Shown here in pieces: positions 9,351-17,681 of a stretch of 64,000 bases of DNA. Position numbers and translations under genes: made by a program. Position 1 is the stretch's first letter. Every line of letters starts with the position of its first letter. The DNA comes from Thermodesulfobacteriota bacterium (lineage in GTDB: Bacteria > Desulfobacterota_D > UBA1144 > Nemesobacterales > CSP1-2): NCBI GenBank assembly GCA_035559815.1, contig DATMAT010000023.1:62001-126000 (forward strand), given 5' to 3'. The notes below the pieces were generated by a model. The model searched no databases. It was not told the DNA's origin and saw only the letters and a program-made list of their open reading frames with translations.

Positions 9351-9451
9351 GTCATTGCGAGGAATCCTTCGGCAGGCTCAGGATAAATTCCATGACCAAG
9401 CAAACCCTTGAAAAAAACGAGATTGCTTTGCTATCGCTCGCAATGACATGG
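9351..9451. repeat. Inverted repeat element TGTCATTGCGAGG...CTCGCAATGACA
   Basis: TGTCATTGCGAGG at the left end and CGCTCGCAATGACA at the right end are inverted. The inside contains GAATCCTTCGGCAGGCTCAGGA and GAGATTGCTTTGC. A partial related arm (GAAGCAATCTG, then CGGAATGACACCCGAAGG) continues to about 9560. This fits a non-autonomous miniature repeat. Confidence 0.7.
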
Positions 9452-9576
9452 AAGGTAGGCAGGGGTAAATTCCACGACCGAAGCAATCTGACTCAAAGGT
9501 CATTCTGGAGAGCGGAATCTAAAGAAAGATTTCTCATTTTACTCGGAATGACACCCGAAGGAAAAGCCTGTTTATT

Positions 9577-9640
9577 GTAGGGGTGAACCTTGTGTTCACC
9601 CGTTAAAGAACCAGGACAAATACAGGATTTGTCCCTATAC
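9577..9640. repeat. Interspersed repeat family GTAGGGG (copy 1)
   Basis: The unit begins GTAGGGGTGAACCTTGTG and contains two small hairpins: GTGAAC/GTTCAC, then GGACAAAT/ATTTGTCC. The same two-hairpin architecture with different but self-complementary stems is at 19478-19535, so stem sequences have changed in a compensated way. Confidence 0.75.
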
Positions 9641-9666
9641 GATTGCGTGATCAAAAGCATGGTATC

Positions 9667-9694
9667 GTAGAGACGCATAGTAATGCGTCTCTAC
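9667..9694. repeat. 12-bp-arm palindrome
   Basis: GTAGAGACGCAT and ATGCGTCTCTAC flank a 4-base AGTA loop; the arms match perfectly. No T-run follows and the nearest gene end is over 200 bases away. It is probably another interspersed palindromic repeat. Confidence 0.75.
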
Positions 9695-9937
9695 ATTAGC
9701 TATATTATCCGGGGAATAGAAAGGTTATGTGAACTTAGGACAGAACTTGCATGGCAGACATAAAGCAGACATAAAAAAGAGGGGAGCCTGATTTTAAAAG
9801 GCGTTCTTATCTATAAAGGCATTGTTTTACTAGTTTTAACCTCTGGTTTCTTATTATTTTGGCCAGCAGCGACCGGAAGTTAGAATTTAAAAACTGAGGG
9901 TACATTGGCATTGGTGACTTGAAGTTATTACTCATAA

Positions 9938-11536
9938 TCAAGCAGCCTTTCCCGGTAAAACGTCGGCCGCCAGTTTTTCCGCCTTATCTATTCCATCAGT
10001 TGATGTTGAGATTAGCTTAAGCGATTCTTCCCCGACCTCCAGGGATAAATCGTAACCCTTCCTGTTGGCATGCTCAAATTCCACGAGCGGTGTAATTATG
10101 TTATCCAGGAACCTTCTCAAGGTTTCCATCGTCCTTCTCCTTACGTTTCCATACCCTTTTATCATCGCCCCGCTTTTGGCCACCAGGCATCCAATCTCAT
10201 AATCCCTCTCCATGAATTTTTCTACGGCCGTTTTGTATTTTCGGATTAAGGAGTGCTCCTTTTGGTAACGATAAGAATAAGGCCTGATTGGTTTTAGTTT
10301 TGCCAGGAGCCAAAGTCTTGAATAACCGGTAAAGGAGGTAGTGACCGGCTTTTGGCCAAAGGTTATTTTCTTTCTGGCTGGCCAGAGCTTCTTGAAAAGA
10401 CGGCTTTCGGTGAAGCGAATTATTGGGGACACTATGATATTGGGTAAAAGACCGTAGATTTCCTCGGCATCGGGTTTTAGGTAGTCTTCAACCCTAAATA
10501 TTTGGTCTTCTCTCAATCTAATCTCTTCCTTTATTCGCTTAAACCTCTCCGGTTTAATTTTTAGCTCGGCTACTCGTATTCCATCTTCGTAGCTCATCCA
10601 CAGGGCTAGGTTTTTGGCAAAGTGCTCGGTGATCCTGAATCCGCCTTTCATTTGTTTATCTAATTCGTAAACACTACTTAATTCATAGAGGTACTTTTCG
10701 GCATAGCCGAGGTTCTGGTAGTCAACCAGCCGGAAAAGCGCCTCAGCCAGAATTTCTCTCAGGCGGGGAGGATAATCCCTTTCTATTATGGCTATTAGTC
10801 GGAGGTATCCTTCTCTGATTTTGGGACCAAGTTTCTGGGCCCTTTCTTTCTTATACTCCTCCCATCTTCTCTGAAAATCTGACTTTGGCAGTAAATAGTT
10901 TCCGGTCTTGACGTGGTCCCAGCCCAGTCGGAAAGCCCTTAGATTATTTTTTACGGCGACATCCGTTTGCTCTATCGATTTTAGAAAGGTAGCTTCTCCC
11001 ACCGGTAGCACGTCGGAGGCGGCTAACGCTCCCAGTAAGATTGCATTTATTCCCAGCTCATCCAGGCCGTTCTCCTTAGCCAATTCCAGTGCATTAAAGC
11101 CAATGAAAAGAGAAGAGAAATTGGTGGCCAGTTTTCTTAAGTTCTCATTCGAGTATATTCCGCTAGTAAGGGGCATCTTCTCCGAAGTGGAATAAACCCG
11201 GTGGGTGCTGGAAACGATGACCGTTTTATCCGAGCCATATCCCTGCTCCAGCACCCTTCCCAACTCTAAGAACTCTTGAGCGAGTATGATATCAACCTCT
11301 CCCGGTACGGGGTATTGAGAAAAGATAACCGGTTTATGGCTTGAATCGGTCTTGGCTATGGCCTCGAGATAATAAACTGTCGAGCCAGCACGCTGAGAAA
11401 GGCCGGGAAGACTTATACCCTGAACCTCGAACCCCTCTATGAGAAAGGCCTGGACCAGCCACTCGGTGAGTACTCCACCCCCTTGCCCGCCGACGGCAGG
11501 GATTAAAATTTTAAGCAACTCACTTTTTCTTTCCAT
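9938..11536 (-). CDS. iorB: Indolepyruvate:ferredoxin oxidoreductase, beta subunit (long form)
   Basis: This 532-residue protein is the gamma-domain subunit of indolepyruvate ferredoxin oxidoreductase, which decarboxylates aryl-pyruvates to aryl-acetyl-CoA and reduces ferredoxin. The N-terminal POR-gamma domain is clear (ILIPAVGGQGGGVLTEWLV, then GISLPGLSQRAGSTVYY). Classical IorB is near 200 residues; here a long C-terminal extension of about 330 residues follows, as in the long bacterial beta-subunit family. It lies 80 bases downstream of the alpha subunit on the same strand and is presumably co-transcribed. The extension's role is unknown. Confidence 0.9.
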   Translation of the reverse strand: MERKSELLKILIPAVGGQGGGVLTEWLVQAFLIEGFEVQGISLPGLSQRAGSTVYYLEAIAKTDSSHKPVIFSQYPVPGEVDIILAQEFLELGRVLEQGYGSDKTVIVSSTHRVYSTSEKMPLTSGIYSNENLRKLATNFSSLFIGFNALELAKENGLDELGINAILLGALAASDVLPVGEATFLKSIEQTDVAVKNNLRAFRLGWDHVKTGNYLLPKSDFQRRWEEYKKERAQKLGPKIREGYLRLIAIIERDYPPRLREILAEALFRLVDYQNLGYAEKYLYELSSVYELDKQMKGGFRITEHFAKNLALWMSYEDGIRVAELKIKPERFKRIKEEIRLREDQIFRVEDYLKPDAEEIYGLLPNIIVSPIIRFTESRLFKKLWPARKKITFGQKPVTTSFTGYSRLWLLAKLKPIRPYSYRYQKEHSLIRKYKTAVEKFMERDYEIGCLVAKSGAMIKGYGNVRRRTMETLRRFLDNIITPLVEFEHANRKGYDLSLEVGEESLKLISTSTDGIDKAEKLAADVLPGKAA

Positions 11537-11616
11537 ATTCGATTATTGTATCCAAAAAGATATGCCAATGCAGATTAGCGATTAATTACTCGGAGTTTAC
11601 ATCTCGGAGTCAAAAA

Positions 11617-13752
11617 TTAAGTTGACCAACCATTTCCGGTGATTAGATGAAGGAAGAATCGGTTTATCTTGGCTCCTATCCTGTCAAAAAGGGAAGGATT
11701 GTTTATTATCTTCACATTGTAGAATGAAGGACATAGCACGGCGGCATGGGCAATTTCTCCACACAAACCGCAACCGACGCAGGATTGTTCGATGTGAGCG
11801 ATGGGGTCGTCTCTGAGAATAGTGGGGCTTTCTTTCAAAGTGAGAGAGGGACAGCCGTTATATCTCATACAAGAATGGTCCCCGGTGCATACCTCCGGGT
11901 CCACACCCAGCCTTGCCTGTACCACTCGTCTTCCCGACTCCAATCTTTTTTTCACTATTACTTTTTCTTTTCTACCTTTTTCCAGTTGGCACTCCCCACG
12001 GGAGATTATTACCCTTAGCCCTTTGTCGATTGCATAGGCTTCGCGAAGCGCATCCATCGATTCCCCGAGGTCGTACGGATTAACCCTTTTAATCCATCTG
12101 ACTCCCGCTCCTCTGAGTGCCTTTTCGATGTCCATCATGACCCCTTCTTGCCTCATGTTTTTTCCGGAAGCGGGGTTCTCGTGATGACCGGTCATGGACG
12201 TCCAGAAGTTCTCCAATATTATCAGTATGGCGTTCTGGTTGTTGTAAACCGCATTTGAAATGCTGGTGGTAAGCCCGCTGTGCCAGAAAGTGCCGTCGCC
12301 CATGAACGAGATTACTCTCTTGTTTGCCATCCTGGAAAGGGCCCCTGCCGATGCCAGCCCGATTCCCATTCCGGTAATCGAGTTGCTGAGGTCAAACGGC
12401 GGAAGCCCGCTCATGGAATAGCAGCCGATATCGGATGCGTAGTAAGATTTACCGTAGTCCTCTTCCAATATTTTAATCGCCGTAAAAATAGGTCTTTCCG
12501 GGCAGCCGGTACAAAATACCGGATTTCTCTTTATGACTGGTTCCTTCAGAAGGTTCGCCGCCTTTTCTTTGTGCTTTTCTATGTATTCGCTCTTCTCTCG
12601 TATTTTTTCTTTTTCATAACCGGGAGAGGTGTTTTTAAGGAGGAAACTGCCGATGCCCTTTATTATACTATCTGGAGTGTATTCTCCGGCGGGAGGAAGA
12701 ACGTCTTTGCCAAAAATTTCCCCATCAAACTTTGCTCTCTGAGCAATTGCCCTTATCGCTTCTTCGATTAGATTAGGCATTCCCTCTTCTACAATCAGGA
12801 CGGCCTTTTTCCCTTGGAGAAAGTTTGCTATTTCTTCTGGAACAAGTGGATGTGTTACATTGAGGTTAAGAATGGGAATTCCGCTTTCACCGTAGATGTT
12901 GGCTTCACCCAGTATATATAGGCATCTCATCAGAGAGTTAAATATCATCCCGTGGGTTATTATTCCCAGGTTGCGGTCATCTCCATTTATGGTTTCGTTT
13001 AGTTTTCTTTCCAAGATAAATTTTCTTGCCGCGGGTATCCTTTCCTCAAACTTTTTTCTGGATTGTTCAAGCGTAAATGGAGGAATAGGGATTTTTTCTA
13101 TGTCAGTAATTAAATTCCTCAAGGGATTGTTCATGCTTATTTTTGGCTCCGCGTTATCTTTACAGGTTATCTTGCTCCGTATATGTGCAATTCTGGTAGA
13201 TAAAAGGAACATAACCGGCATGTTCGAGTATTCAGAAAGCTCGAAGCCCGCTTCTACCATATTTGCTAGGTGTTGTAGGTCTCCTCTTGGGTCGATTACC
13301 CCCATAGTAGATTTGAGAGCGAAGGGAAACGCCCTCTCGGCGACTAATGTGCTGTCACAGCCGTAATCCTCACCCACCACTACCATGGCCCCGCCGGTGA
13401 CTCCAGATGAGCAGATATGGGATAAAGCATCCGACGCCACATTGGTTCCTACTATCTTCCAATTAACTGCTCCACGGATCGGGTAGCTGATGGAAGCGGA
13501 GAGAAGTGCCGCCGCCGCTGCTTCATTTCCGGAGCAATCGAAGTAGACTCCTTTGTCTTTTAGTATGGAATCGTAGGCATCGGATATGACATCGATTAGG
13601 CCAGCGGTGGGAGAACCAGGATAACCACCTAGGTAGCTGACACCCGATTGAAGAAAGGCCTTTAATATTACCAGAGGAGTATCACCGTATAGTATTTTCC
13701 CTTTACCGTAGTTTAACTGTTGCAGTATTTCTCCTGAGTAACCACCACCCAT
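11617..13752 (-). CDS. iorA: Indolepyruvate:ferredoxin oxidoreductase, alpha subunit
   Basis: This 711-residue catalytic subunit binds thiamine diphosphate and iron-sulfur clusters. An N-terminal pyrimidine-binding domain (YLGGYPGSPTAGLIDVI) is followed by a central linker and a TPP-binding domain with FCTGCPERP and the GDGTFWHSGLTT...ENFWTSMTGHHENP motif. The C-terminus has ferredoxin-like cysteines (CTGDHSCMRYNGCPSL and CVGCGLCGEIAHAAVLCPSF); the first set is less regular than usual. With iorB downstream it should form the complete enzyme for catabolism of aromatic amino acids, or work in the synthetic direction under reducing conditions. Confidence 0.95.
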   Translation of the reverse strand: MGGGYSGEILQQLNYGKGKILYGDTPLVILKAFLQSGVSYLGGYPGSPTAGLIDVISDAYDSILKDKGVYFDCSGNEAAAAALLSASISYPIRGAVNWKIVGTNVASDALSHICSSGVTGGAMVVVGEDYGCDSTLVAERAFPFALKSTMGVIDPRGDLQHLANMVEAGFELSEYSNMPVMFLLSTRIAHIRSKITCKDNAEPKISMNNPLRNLITDIEKIPIPPFTLEQSRKKFEERIPAARKFILERKLNETINGDDRNLGIITHGMIFNSLMRCLYILGEANIYGESGIPILNLNVTHPLVPEEIANFLQGKKAVLIVEEGMPNLIEEAIRAIAQRAKFDGEIFGKDVLPPAGEYTPDSIIKGIGSFLLKNTSPGYEKEKIREKSEYIEKHKEKAANLLKEPVIKRNPVFCTGCPERPIFTAIKILEEDYGKSYYASDIGCYSMSGLPPFDLSNSITGMGIGLASAGALSRMANKRVISFMGDGTFWHSGLTTSISNAVYNNQNAILIILENFWTSMTGHHENPASGKNMRQEGVMMDIEKALRGAGVRWIKRVNPYDLGESMDALREAYAIDKGLRVIISRGECQLEKGRKEKVIVKKRLESGRRVVQARLGVDPEVCTGDHSCMRYNGCPSLTLKESPTILRDDPIAHIEQSCVGCGLCGEIAHAAVLCPSFYNVKIINNPSLFDRIGAKINRFFLHLITGNGWST

Positions 13753-13846
13753 ATCTCCTCCGGAAAATGACGGGTTAGAAACTAATCTACCAGAAAACGA
13801 CCAGGGATACTAGATAAGATTCAGGCGTGGTTTGTATCGTATATTG

Positions 13847-14308
13847 TTAAATTCGCTGGTCTTCTTGGGTTAGCGTGTAGAAATATTCTCTCAAGGATTC
13901 TACCTGTTCCTGATTTACCATGTAGGTAGGTCTTCTTTCTCTTACCAGTTCCAGTGCTTTATCCGGGTCCGTGCCGAGGTAATGAATTAAGTAACTGGCA
14001 ATCATGAGGTTCGTCCTGCCCATGCCGGCATAGCAATGTACAGCTATGCCTTTACCTTCCCGGATCTTTGAATCGACGAATTCTACAAATTGGTCGAAGT
14101 CCTGAAGCCGGGGGGCTTTGAAATCACTTATAGGGATGTGCTTTACCTCAAATCCACTATATTCCCAGTAATCTTCTTCAAGATTTATTATCACCTCAAT
14201 CTTATTTTTCTTGAGAAATTCCAAATCCTCCTCAAGCTTGCGGAATAAACCCGGTCTTTCCATTCCGGCAAGCCTCCCTTCTATGATCCACGAAAATCTC
14301 TCGGGCAT
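13847..14308 (-). CDS. Dual-specificity protein phosphatase family protein
   Basis: This 153-residue cysteine phosphatase has the HCX5R signature in AVHCYAGMGRTNLMIASYLI, with Cys and Arg of the P-loop present. Upstream, the stretch VKHIPISDFKAPRLQDFDQF resembles the general-acid loop of atypical dual-specificity phosphatases. The length fits a single catalytic domain without a signal peptide. It lies 94 bases downstream of iorA on the same strand. Substrate could be phosphoprotein, phosphoinositide-like or RNA 5' phosphate; the sequence does not say. Confidence 0.85.
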   Translation of the reverse strand: MPERFSWIIEGRLAGMERPGLFRKLEEDLEFLKKNKIEVIINLEEDYWEYSGFEVKHIPISDFKAPRLQDFDQFVEFVDSKIREGKGIAVHCYAGMGRTNLMIASYLIHYLGTDPDKALELVRERRPTYMVNQEQVESLREYFYTLTQEDQRI

Positions 14309-14471
14309 GGGTATCAGTGTTTATGCCATTAACTTACCTGTTCAGTTATCTGGCAAATAAAATAAACCATGGCATCTAGGTAATTGTCTATACTCTATGT
14401 TTAAATAATAACCCTTAATTCAGTTTTTCGGTTGTTTTAGTAATGATAATGACAATGGAACCCGGCTTACA

Positions 14472-15182
14472 TCATTTGTAAGTACTTTTTAGCAGGGCAA
14501 CAAAGATGTCTGCCTGTCTAGTGGGTTCGGGAATTCTATAACCCCTGGTACAGGCTAGTGTAATCCTTACTGCGGTTCTCAAATCTATTTTATTCCCAAT
14601 GGAAACGAAGACCGGCTTTGTCCCCTTTTTAGTTCTTAGCACGGCACCGATGTTGCTCCCGTCACTCGATATCAACGGAGTCCATACCCCTTGGGTCTCA
14701 CCCGGTTCTTTATACCTTCCATAGAGCTTTTCTTTGGCCACTCCGATGGTCGGTATATCCAATAGGATCCCGACATGGCTGGCAATCCCCAGTCCTCGCG
14801 GATGGGCTATGCCCTGACCGTCGATCATGAGCAGGTCCGGTTTACTTCTTAGATTTTTAAAGGCCTCAATTATTGCCGGTCCTTCCCGGAAGGCCAGGAG
14901 TCCAGGGATATAGGGAAACTGTTCTTTTGCTACCGCGGAAACACGCTCGACCTCTTCAAGCCCGGGATAAGAGAAGACTATAATTCCACACACCAGCTTT
15001 TCCGCACCGGACAAGGGGGCTAAGTCTATACCGGCTATCGTTCTTATCTCTTTAAACTGATTATGAGTGATTACCCTTTTTTGAAGCTCCCTCTGTATGG
15101 CCTCGGCTTCTTGACGAGAGGGAGGGGTTTTGTAATCCAGGTAATTTGGTATTTTCCTTTCAGTGGAGTTTATAGATTTCAT
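14472..15182 (-). CDS. nfi: Endonuclease V (deoxyinosine 3' endonuclease)
   Basis: This 236-residue protein nicks DNA one base 3' to deoxyinosine. It contains the family motifs IRTIAGIDLAP (catalytic Asp), FPYIPGLLAFREGPAIIEA (with the PYIP wedge), DLLMIDGQGIAHPRGLGIASHVG (second acidic residue plus His) and VAKEKLYG. Length is typical. Its first 23 bases overlap the end of the small upstream gene at 15160-15411, so the two are probably translationally coupled. Confidence 0.95.
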   Translation of the reverse strand: MKSINSTERKIPNYLDYKTPPSRQEAEAIQRELQKRVITHNQFKEIRTIAGIDLAPLSGAEKLVCGIIVFSYPGLEEVERVSAVAKEQFPYIPGLLAFREGPAIIEAFKNLRSKPDLLMIDGQGIAHPRGLGIASHVGILLDIPTIGVAKEKLYGRYKEPGETQGVWTPLISSDGSNIGAVLRTKKGTKPVFVSIGNKIDLRTAVRITLACTRGYRIPEPTRQADIFVALLKSTYK

Positions 15183-15411
15183 TTATGATTCTTTTGAACC
15201 TGGGTGCATAAATTATTTCAAAGGCTACTTCCTTACCGGGAAAAAGTCTCAAGGCAAAGTCCTTTACTTTCATAAAATGTTCCATAGCTTCTTCCCTGGT
15301 CATCTTTCCCTGAGAGATGAGAGACATAGTAAGGTCGACCATTAACCTCAGCATTCGTATCTTCTTGTTCTCTTCAGCTATTTCTTGTGGGGTCGGTTTT
15401 AAGTTTGTCAT
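15160..15411 (-). CDS. Small conserved helical protein, function unknown
   Basis: From the ATG at 15411 this is an 83-residue, highly charged, mostly helical protein (MTNLKPTPQEIAEENKKIRM at the start, a hydrophobic LRLMVDLTMSLI helix, then GKMTREEAMEHFMKVKDFAL). A TTG at 15450 would add thirteen residues but is less likely. It overlaps the start of endonuclease V by 23 bases. It may be a small partner or regulator of the repair enzyme, or an unrelated operon mate; I do not recognise a named family. Confidence 0.7.
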   Translation of the reverse strand: MTNLKPTPQEIAEENKKIRMLRLMVDLTMSLISQGKMTREEAMEHFMKVKDFALRLFPGKEVAFEIIYAPRFKRIINEIYKLH

Positions 15412-15640
15412 AGTTGGATAAGTATATATGGTACGGAAATAGTAGTCCAAATATAAACCATAATTCTAGCCTTGAAGACTGACCGCACTGCTTTTAGAGC
15501 AGGATCTGTGTTGAACCAATTTGCAAGCCTAGCCCTCTTTGGTAAACTTCAAAAACAGGACGATTCCGCAGTCGTTACTGAGAGAAGTTAAGAATGAGGA
15601 TTTCCTTAATTATGTTATAAGGCAAGTTGATACCTAAGTA

Positions 15641-16075
15641 ATGAATTGGCTTCAAAGAGAAATTAATATATCCCCGAAACCACGCGGGTTTCATCTCATA
15701 ACCAGCGAAATCACAAGACAAATACCGGAAATTTCCGAGTTTACCGTGGGAATAGCCCACATCTTCATTTGCCATACCTCTGCTTCACTGACCATAAACG
15801 AGAATGCATCCCCGGATGTGCGTTTAGACTTTGAAAGCCATTTTAACAAAATGGTCCCGGAAAACGCACCTTATTATGAGCACAGGCTTGAAGGACCCGA
15901 TGATATGCCCGCACACATTAAGTCGTCACTACTGGGAAGCTCTATTACCGTGCCTGTCTTCAGAGGAAGGTTTAAAATGGGGACATGGCAGGGAATCTAT
16001 CTCTGCGAGCATCGTAACTATGGCGGGTCGCGAAAACTGATTGTGACCATACACGGAGAGAGAAGGGCCAGGTAA
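15641..16075 (+). CDS. yjbQ: YjbQ/UPF0047 family protein
   Basis: This 144-residue protein has the family pattern: CHTSASLTINENASPDVRLDFESHFNKMVP, then YEHRLEGPDDMPAHIKSSLLG, and a WQGIYLCEHRN segment near the end. Family members complement thiamine-phosphate synthase weakly and form trimers with a metal site made by the conserved His and Asp residues; the true physiological role is uncertain. It is a single gene in the gap between divergent endonuclease V and the glutathione synthase gene. Confidence 0.92.
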   Translation: MNWLQREINISPKPRGFHLITSEITRQIPEISEFTVGIAHIFICHTSASLTINENASPDVRLDFESHFNKMVPENAPYYEHRLEGPDDMPAHIKSSLLGSSITVPVFRGRFKMGTWQGIYLCEHRNYGGSRKLIVTIHGERRAR

Positions 16076-16242
16076 GTTTTGGGTTTACTACCCAACGGCT
16101 CGGGGTGAGCGGGTTAAAGAATCCTTCGGAAACCCGGTTAATCAGCTATCCCTAATAATATTTGGCCAAGGATTCATGATTGGATTATGGCCATTTTGTA
16201 TTTTCCTTGAACTAAGCGACTGTTTTGGATAGATTTAGAACC

Positions 16243-17220
16243 ATGAAGCTTAAGATGGCTTTCATCATGGACCCAATCCAGACGATTAATACAGACAAAG
16301 ACACTACCTTTGTGCTTATGCTCGAGTCGCAGTTAAGAGGACATGAGGTTTGGTATACTGAACTTAAAGATTTATTTGTACAAAATGGTAAGGCCTGGGC
16401 AAGTGTTTCAGAAATTAGTTTAAAGAGGGCTCACGACTATTACTCCTTTGGCAAGACGGACACTCTTCCACTCGAAGGTTTCGATGTTGTATGGATGCGG
16501 AAAGACCCTCCATTCAATTTGGACTACATATATTCAACTTATATTCTCGGTTTAATAGACTCTACAAAAACCCTGGTTATAAACAATCCCAAGGGGATCC
16601 GGGAGTCGAATGAAAAGCTATATACCTTGAATTTTCCTCAACTGATTCCCCTGACCATGGTAACTAAGGATATGGACAGGCTTAAAAAATTCCTTGCGGA
16701 AATAGGCGGAGAAATGGTGGTGAAACCCCTGGATGGCTGCGGGGGGGAGGGGATATTCTACGTCAAAGAGGGTGATAGAAATGCCAACGTTATATTGGAA
16801 ACGATAACTCAAGGTGGAAGCCGTTATGTCCTCGCTCAGAAGTTTATCGACAGGGTATCGGAGGGGGATAAAAGAATAATTCTCTTGAACGGAGAGCCGC
16901 TGGGTGCCGTGCTCAGGGTGGCCAAGCCCGGCGGAGAATTCAGGTGTAATTTCCATTCCGGGGGCAGCCCGGCTAAGACCGACCTTGAGGACAGGGATTT
17001 ATATATCTGCCGGGAATTAGCGCCAAGGCTTCGGGCAGACGGGCTTTATTTCGTGGGGATAGATGTCATAGGTGGATATCTTACCGAGGTTAATACCACC
17101 AGTCCGACCGGGGTTCAGGAAATAAACCGGCTATCCGGGACCCGCATAGAATCTCAGGTTGTAGATTTTGTTGAAGAAGTGCTCAGGGATTCAAGGATGA
17201 AGATCGGCTTTCAGAATTAG
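16243..17220 (+). CDS. gshB: Glutathione synthase
   Basis: GshB joins gamma-glutamylcysteine and glycine using ATP. The ATG at 16243 gives 325 residues opening KLKMAFIMDPIQTINTDKDTTF, the canonical start; a TTG at 16225 is the alternative. Signature segments are VVWMRKDPPFNLDYIYSTY, MVVKPLDGCGGEGIFYV (ATP-grasp loop), ANTTSP-like EVNTTSPTGVQEINRL at the C-terminus. Length is normal. gshA is not in the window. Presence of glutathione synthesis fits a proteobacterium-like organism. Confidence 0.95.
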   Translation: MKLKMAFIMDPIQTINTDKDTTFVLMLESQLRGHEVWYTELKDLFVQNGKAWASVSEISLKRAHDYYSFGKTDTLPLEGFDVVWMRKDPPFNLDYIYSTYILGLIDSTKTLVINNPKGIRESNEKLYTLNFPQLIPLTMVTKDMDRLKKFLAEIGGEMVVKPLDGCGGEGIFYVKEGDRNANVILETITQGGSRYVLAQKFIDRVSEGDKRIILLNGEPLGAVLRVAKPGGEFRCNFHSGGSPAKTDLEDRDLYICRELAPRLRADGLYFVGIDVIGGYLTEVNTTSPTGVQEINRLSGTRIESQVVDFVEEVLRDSRMKIGFQN

Positions 17221-17258
17221 TAGCGTCGGAAGCCTGTTTCCGGATGGATAACTTTCGA

Positions 17259-17295
17259 GAATTCGGTTATCTTCTTTCATCGAATTCTTTTTAAT
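17259..17295 (+). terminator. Possible weak terminator after gshB
   Basis: GAATTCG (17259-17265) and CGAATTC (17281-17287) pair across a 15-base loop and are followed by TTTTTAATA. The stem is AT-rich and the loop long, so it may be weak or only structural. Confidence 0.3.
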
Positions 17296-17312
17296 AATAG
17301 AGGATTGGGACA

Positions 17313-17603
17313 ATGAAAATTTCAAGAGACGCTGTGCGCCGTGTAGCCGAGCTTGCCAGGTTGGAGTTTAAAGAAGAGGAGCTTGAGAAATTTACCGAGC
17401 AGCTAGGAAATATATTAGAGCATATAGACGAGCTGAATGAACTCGATACCTCTCATGTAGAGCCTACTTTTCATGTCCTCGATATCTCGACGCCGGTTAG
17501 GGAGGATGAGGTAAAGCCGTGGCTGAGCCCGGACGAGGCTCTGGAGAACGCCCCCCATAGAGAGGATGATTTTTTCTCGGTGCCTAAGGTTATCGAAGAT
17601 TGA
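17313..17603 (+). CDS. gatC: Asp-tRNA(Asn)/Glu-tRNA(Gln) amidotransferase subunit C
   Basis: This 96-residue GatC is the belt that holds GatA and GatB together. It shows the standard pattern: VRRVAELARLEFKEEELEKFTEQL, then LDTSHVEPTFHVLD and a C-terminal LSPDEALENAPHREDDFFSVPKVIE. It sits 78 bases ahead of gatA, in the usual C-A order, while gatB is elsewhere. Confidence 0.95.
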   Translation: MKISRDAVRRVAELARLEFKEEELEKFTEQLGNILEHIDELNELDTSHVEPTFHVLDISTPVREDEVKPWLSPDEALENAPHREDDFFSVPKVIED

Positions 17604-17681
17604 CTTTATTTTCCTAGTTTGATTCTTGATAACCAAGTTGAAACAAGTATCTCGCATCGAGATGCAAAAAAGGAGACATAA

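Larger units (their letters stand above)
9229..9937. other. Repeat-rich non-coding gap
   Basis: About 700 bases hold at least three palindromic or interspersed elements: a TGTCATTGCGAGG inverted pair at 9351-9451, a GTAGGGGTGAACC element at 9577-9640 and a 12-bp-arm palindrome at 9667-9694. A 62-codon frame at 9392-9580 lies inside the first element and is not a credible gene. The last 240 bases upstream of the iorB stop hold nothing I recognise. Confidence 0.7.

Noticed and set aside
9392-9580. A 62-codon frame in the gap before iorB
   Set aside because: It lies inside interspersed inverted repeats (TGTCATTGCGAGG element) and has no start signals.
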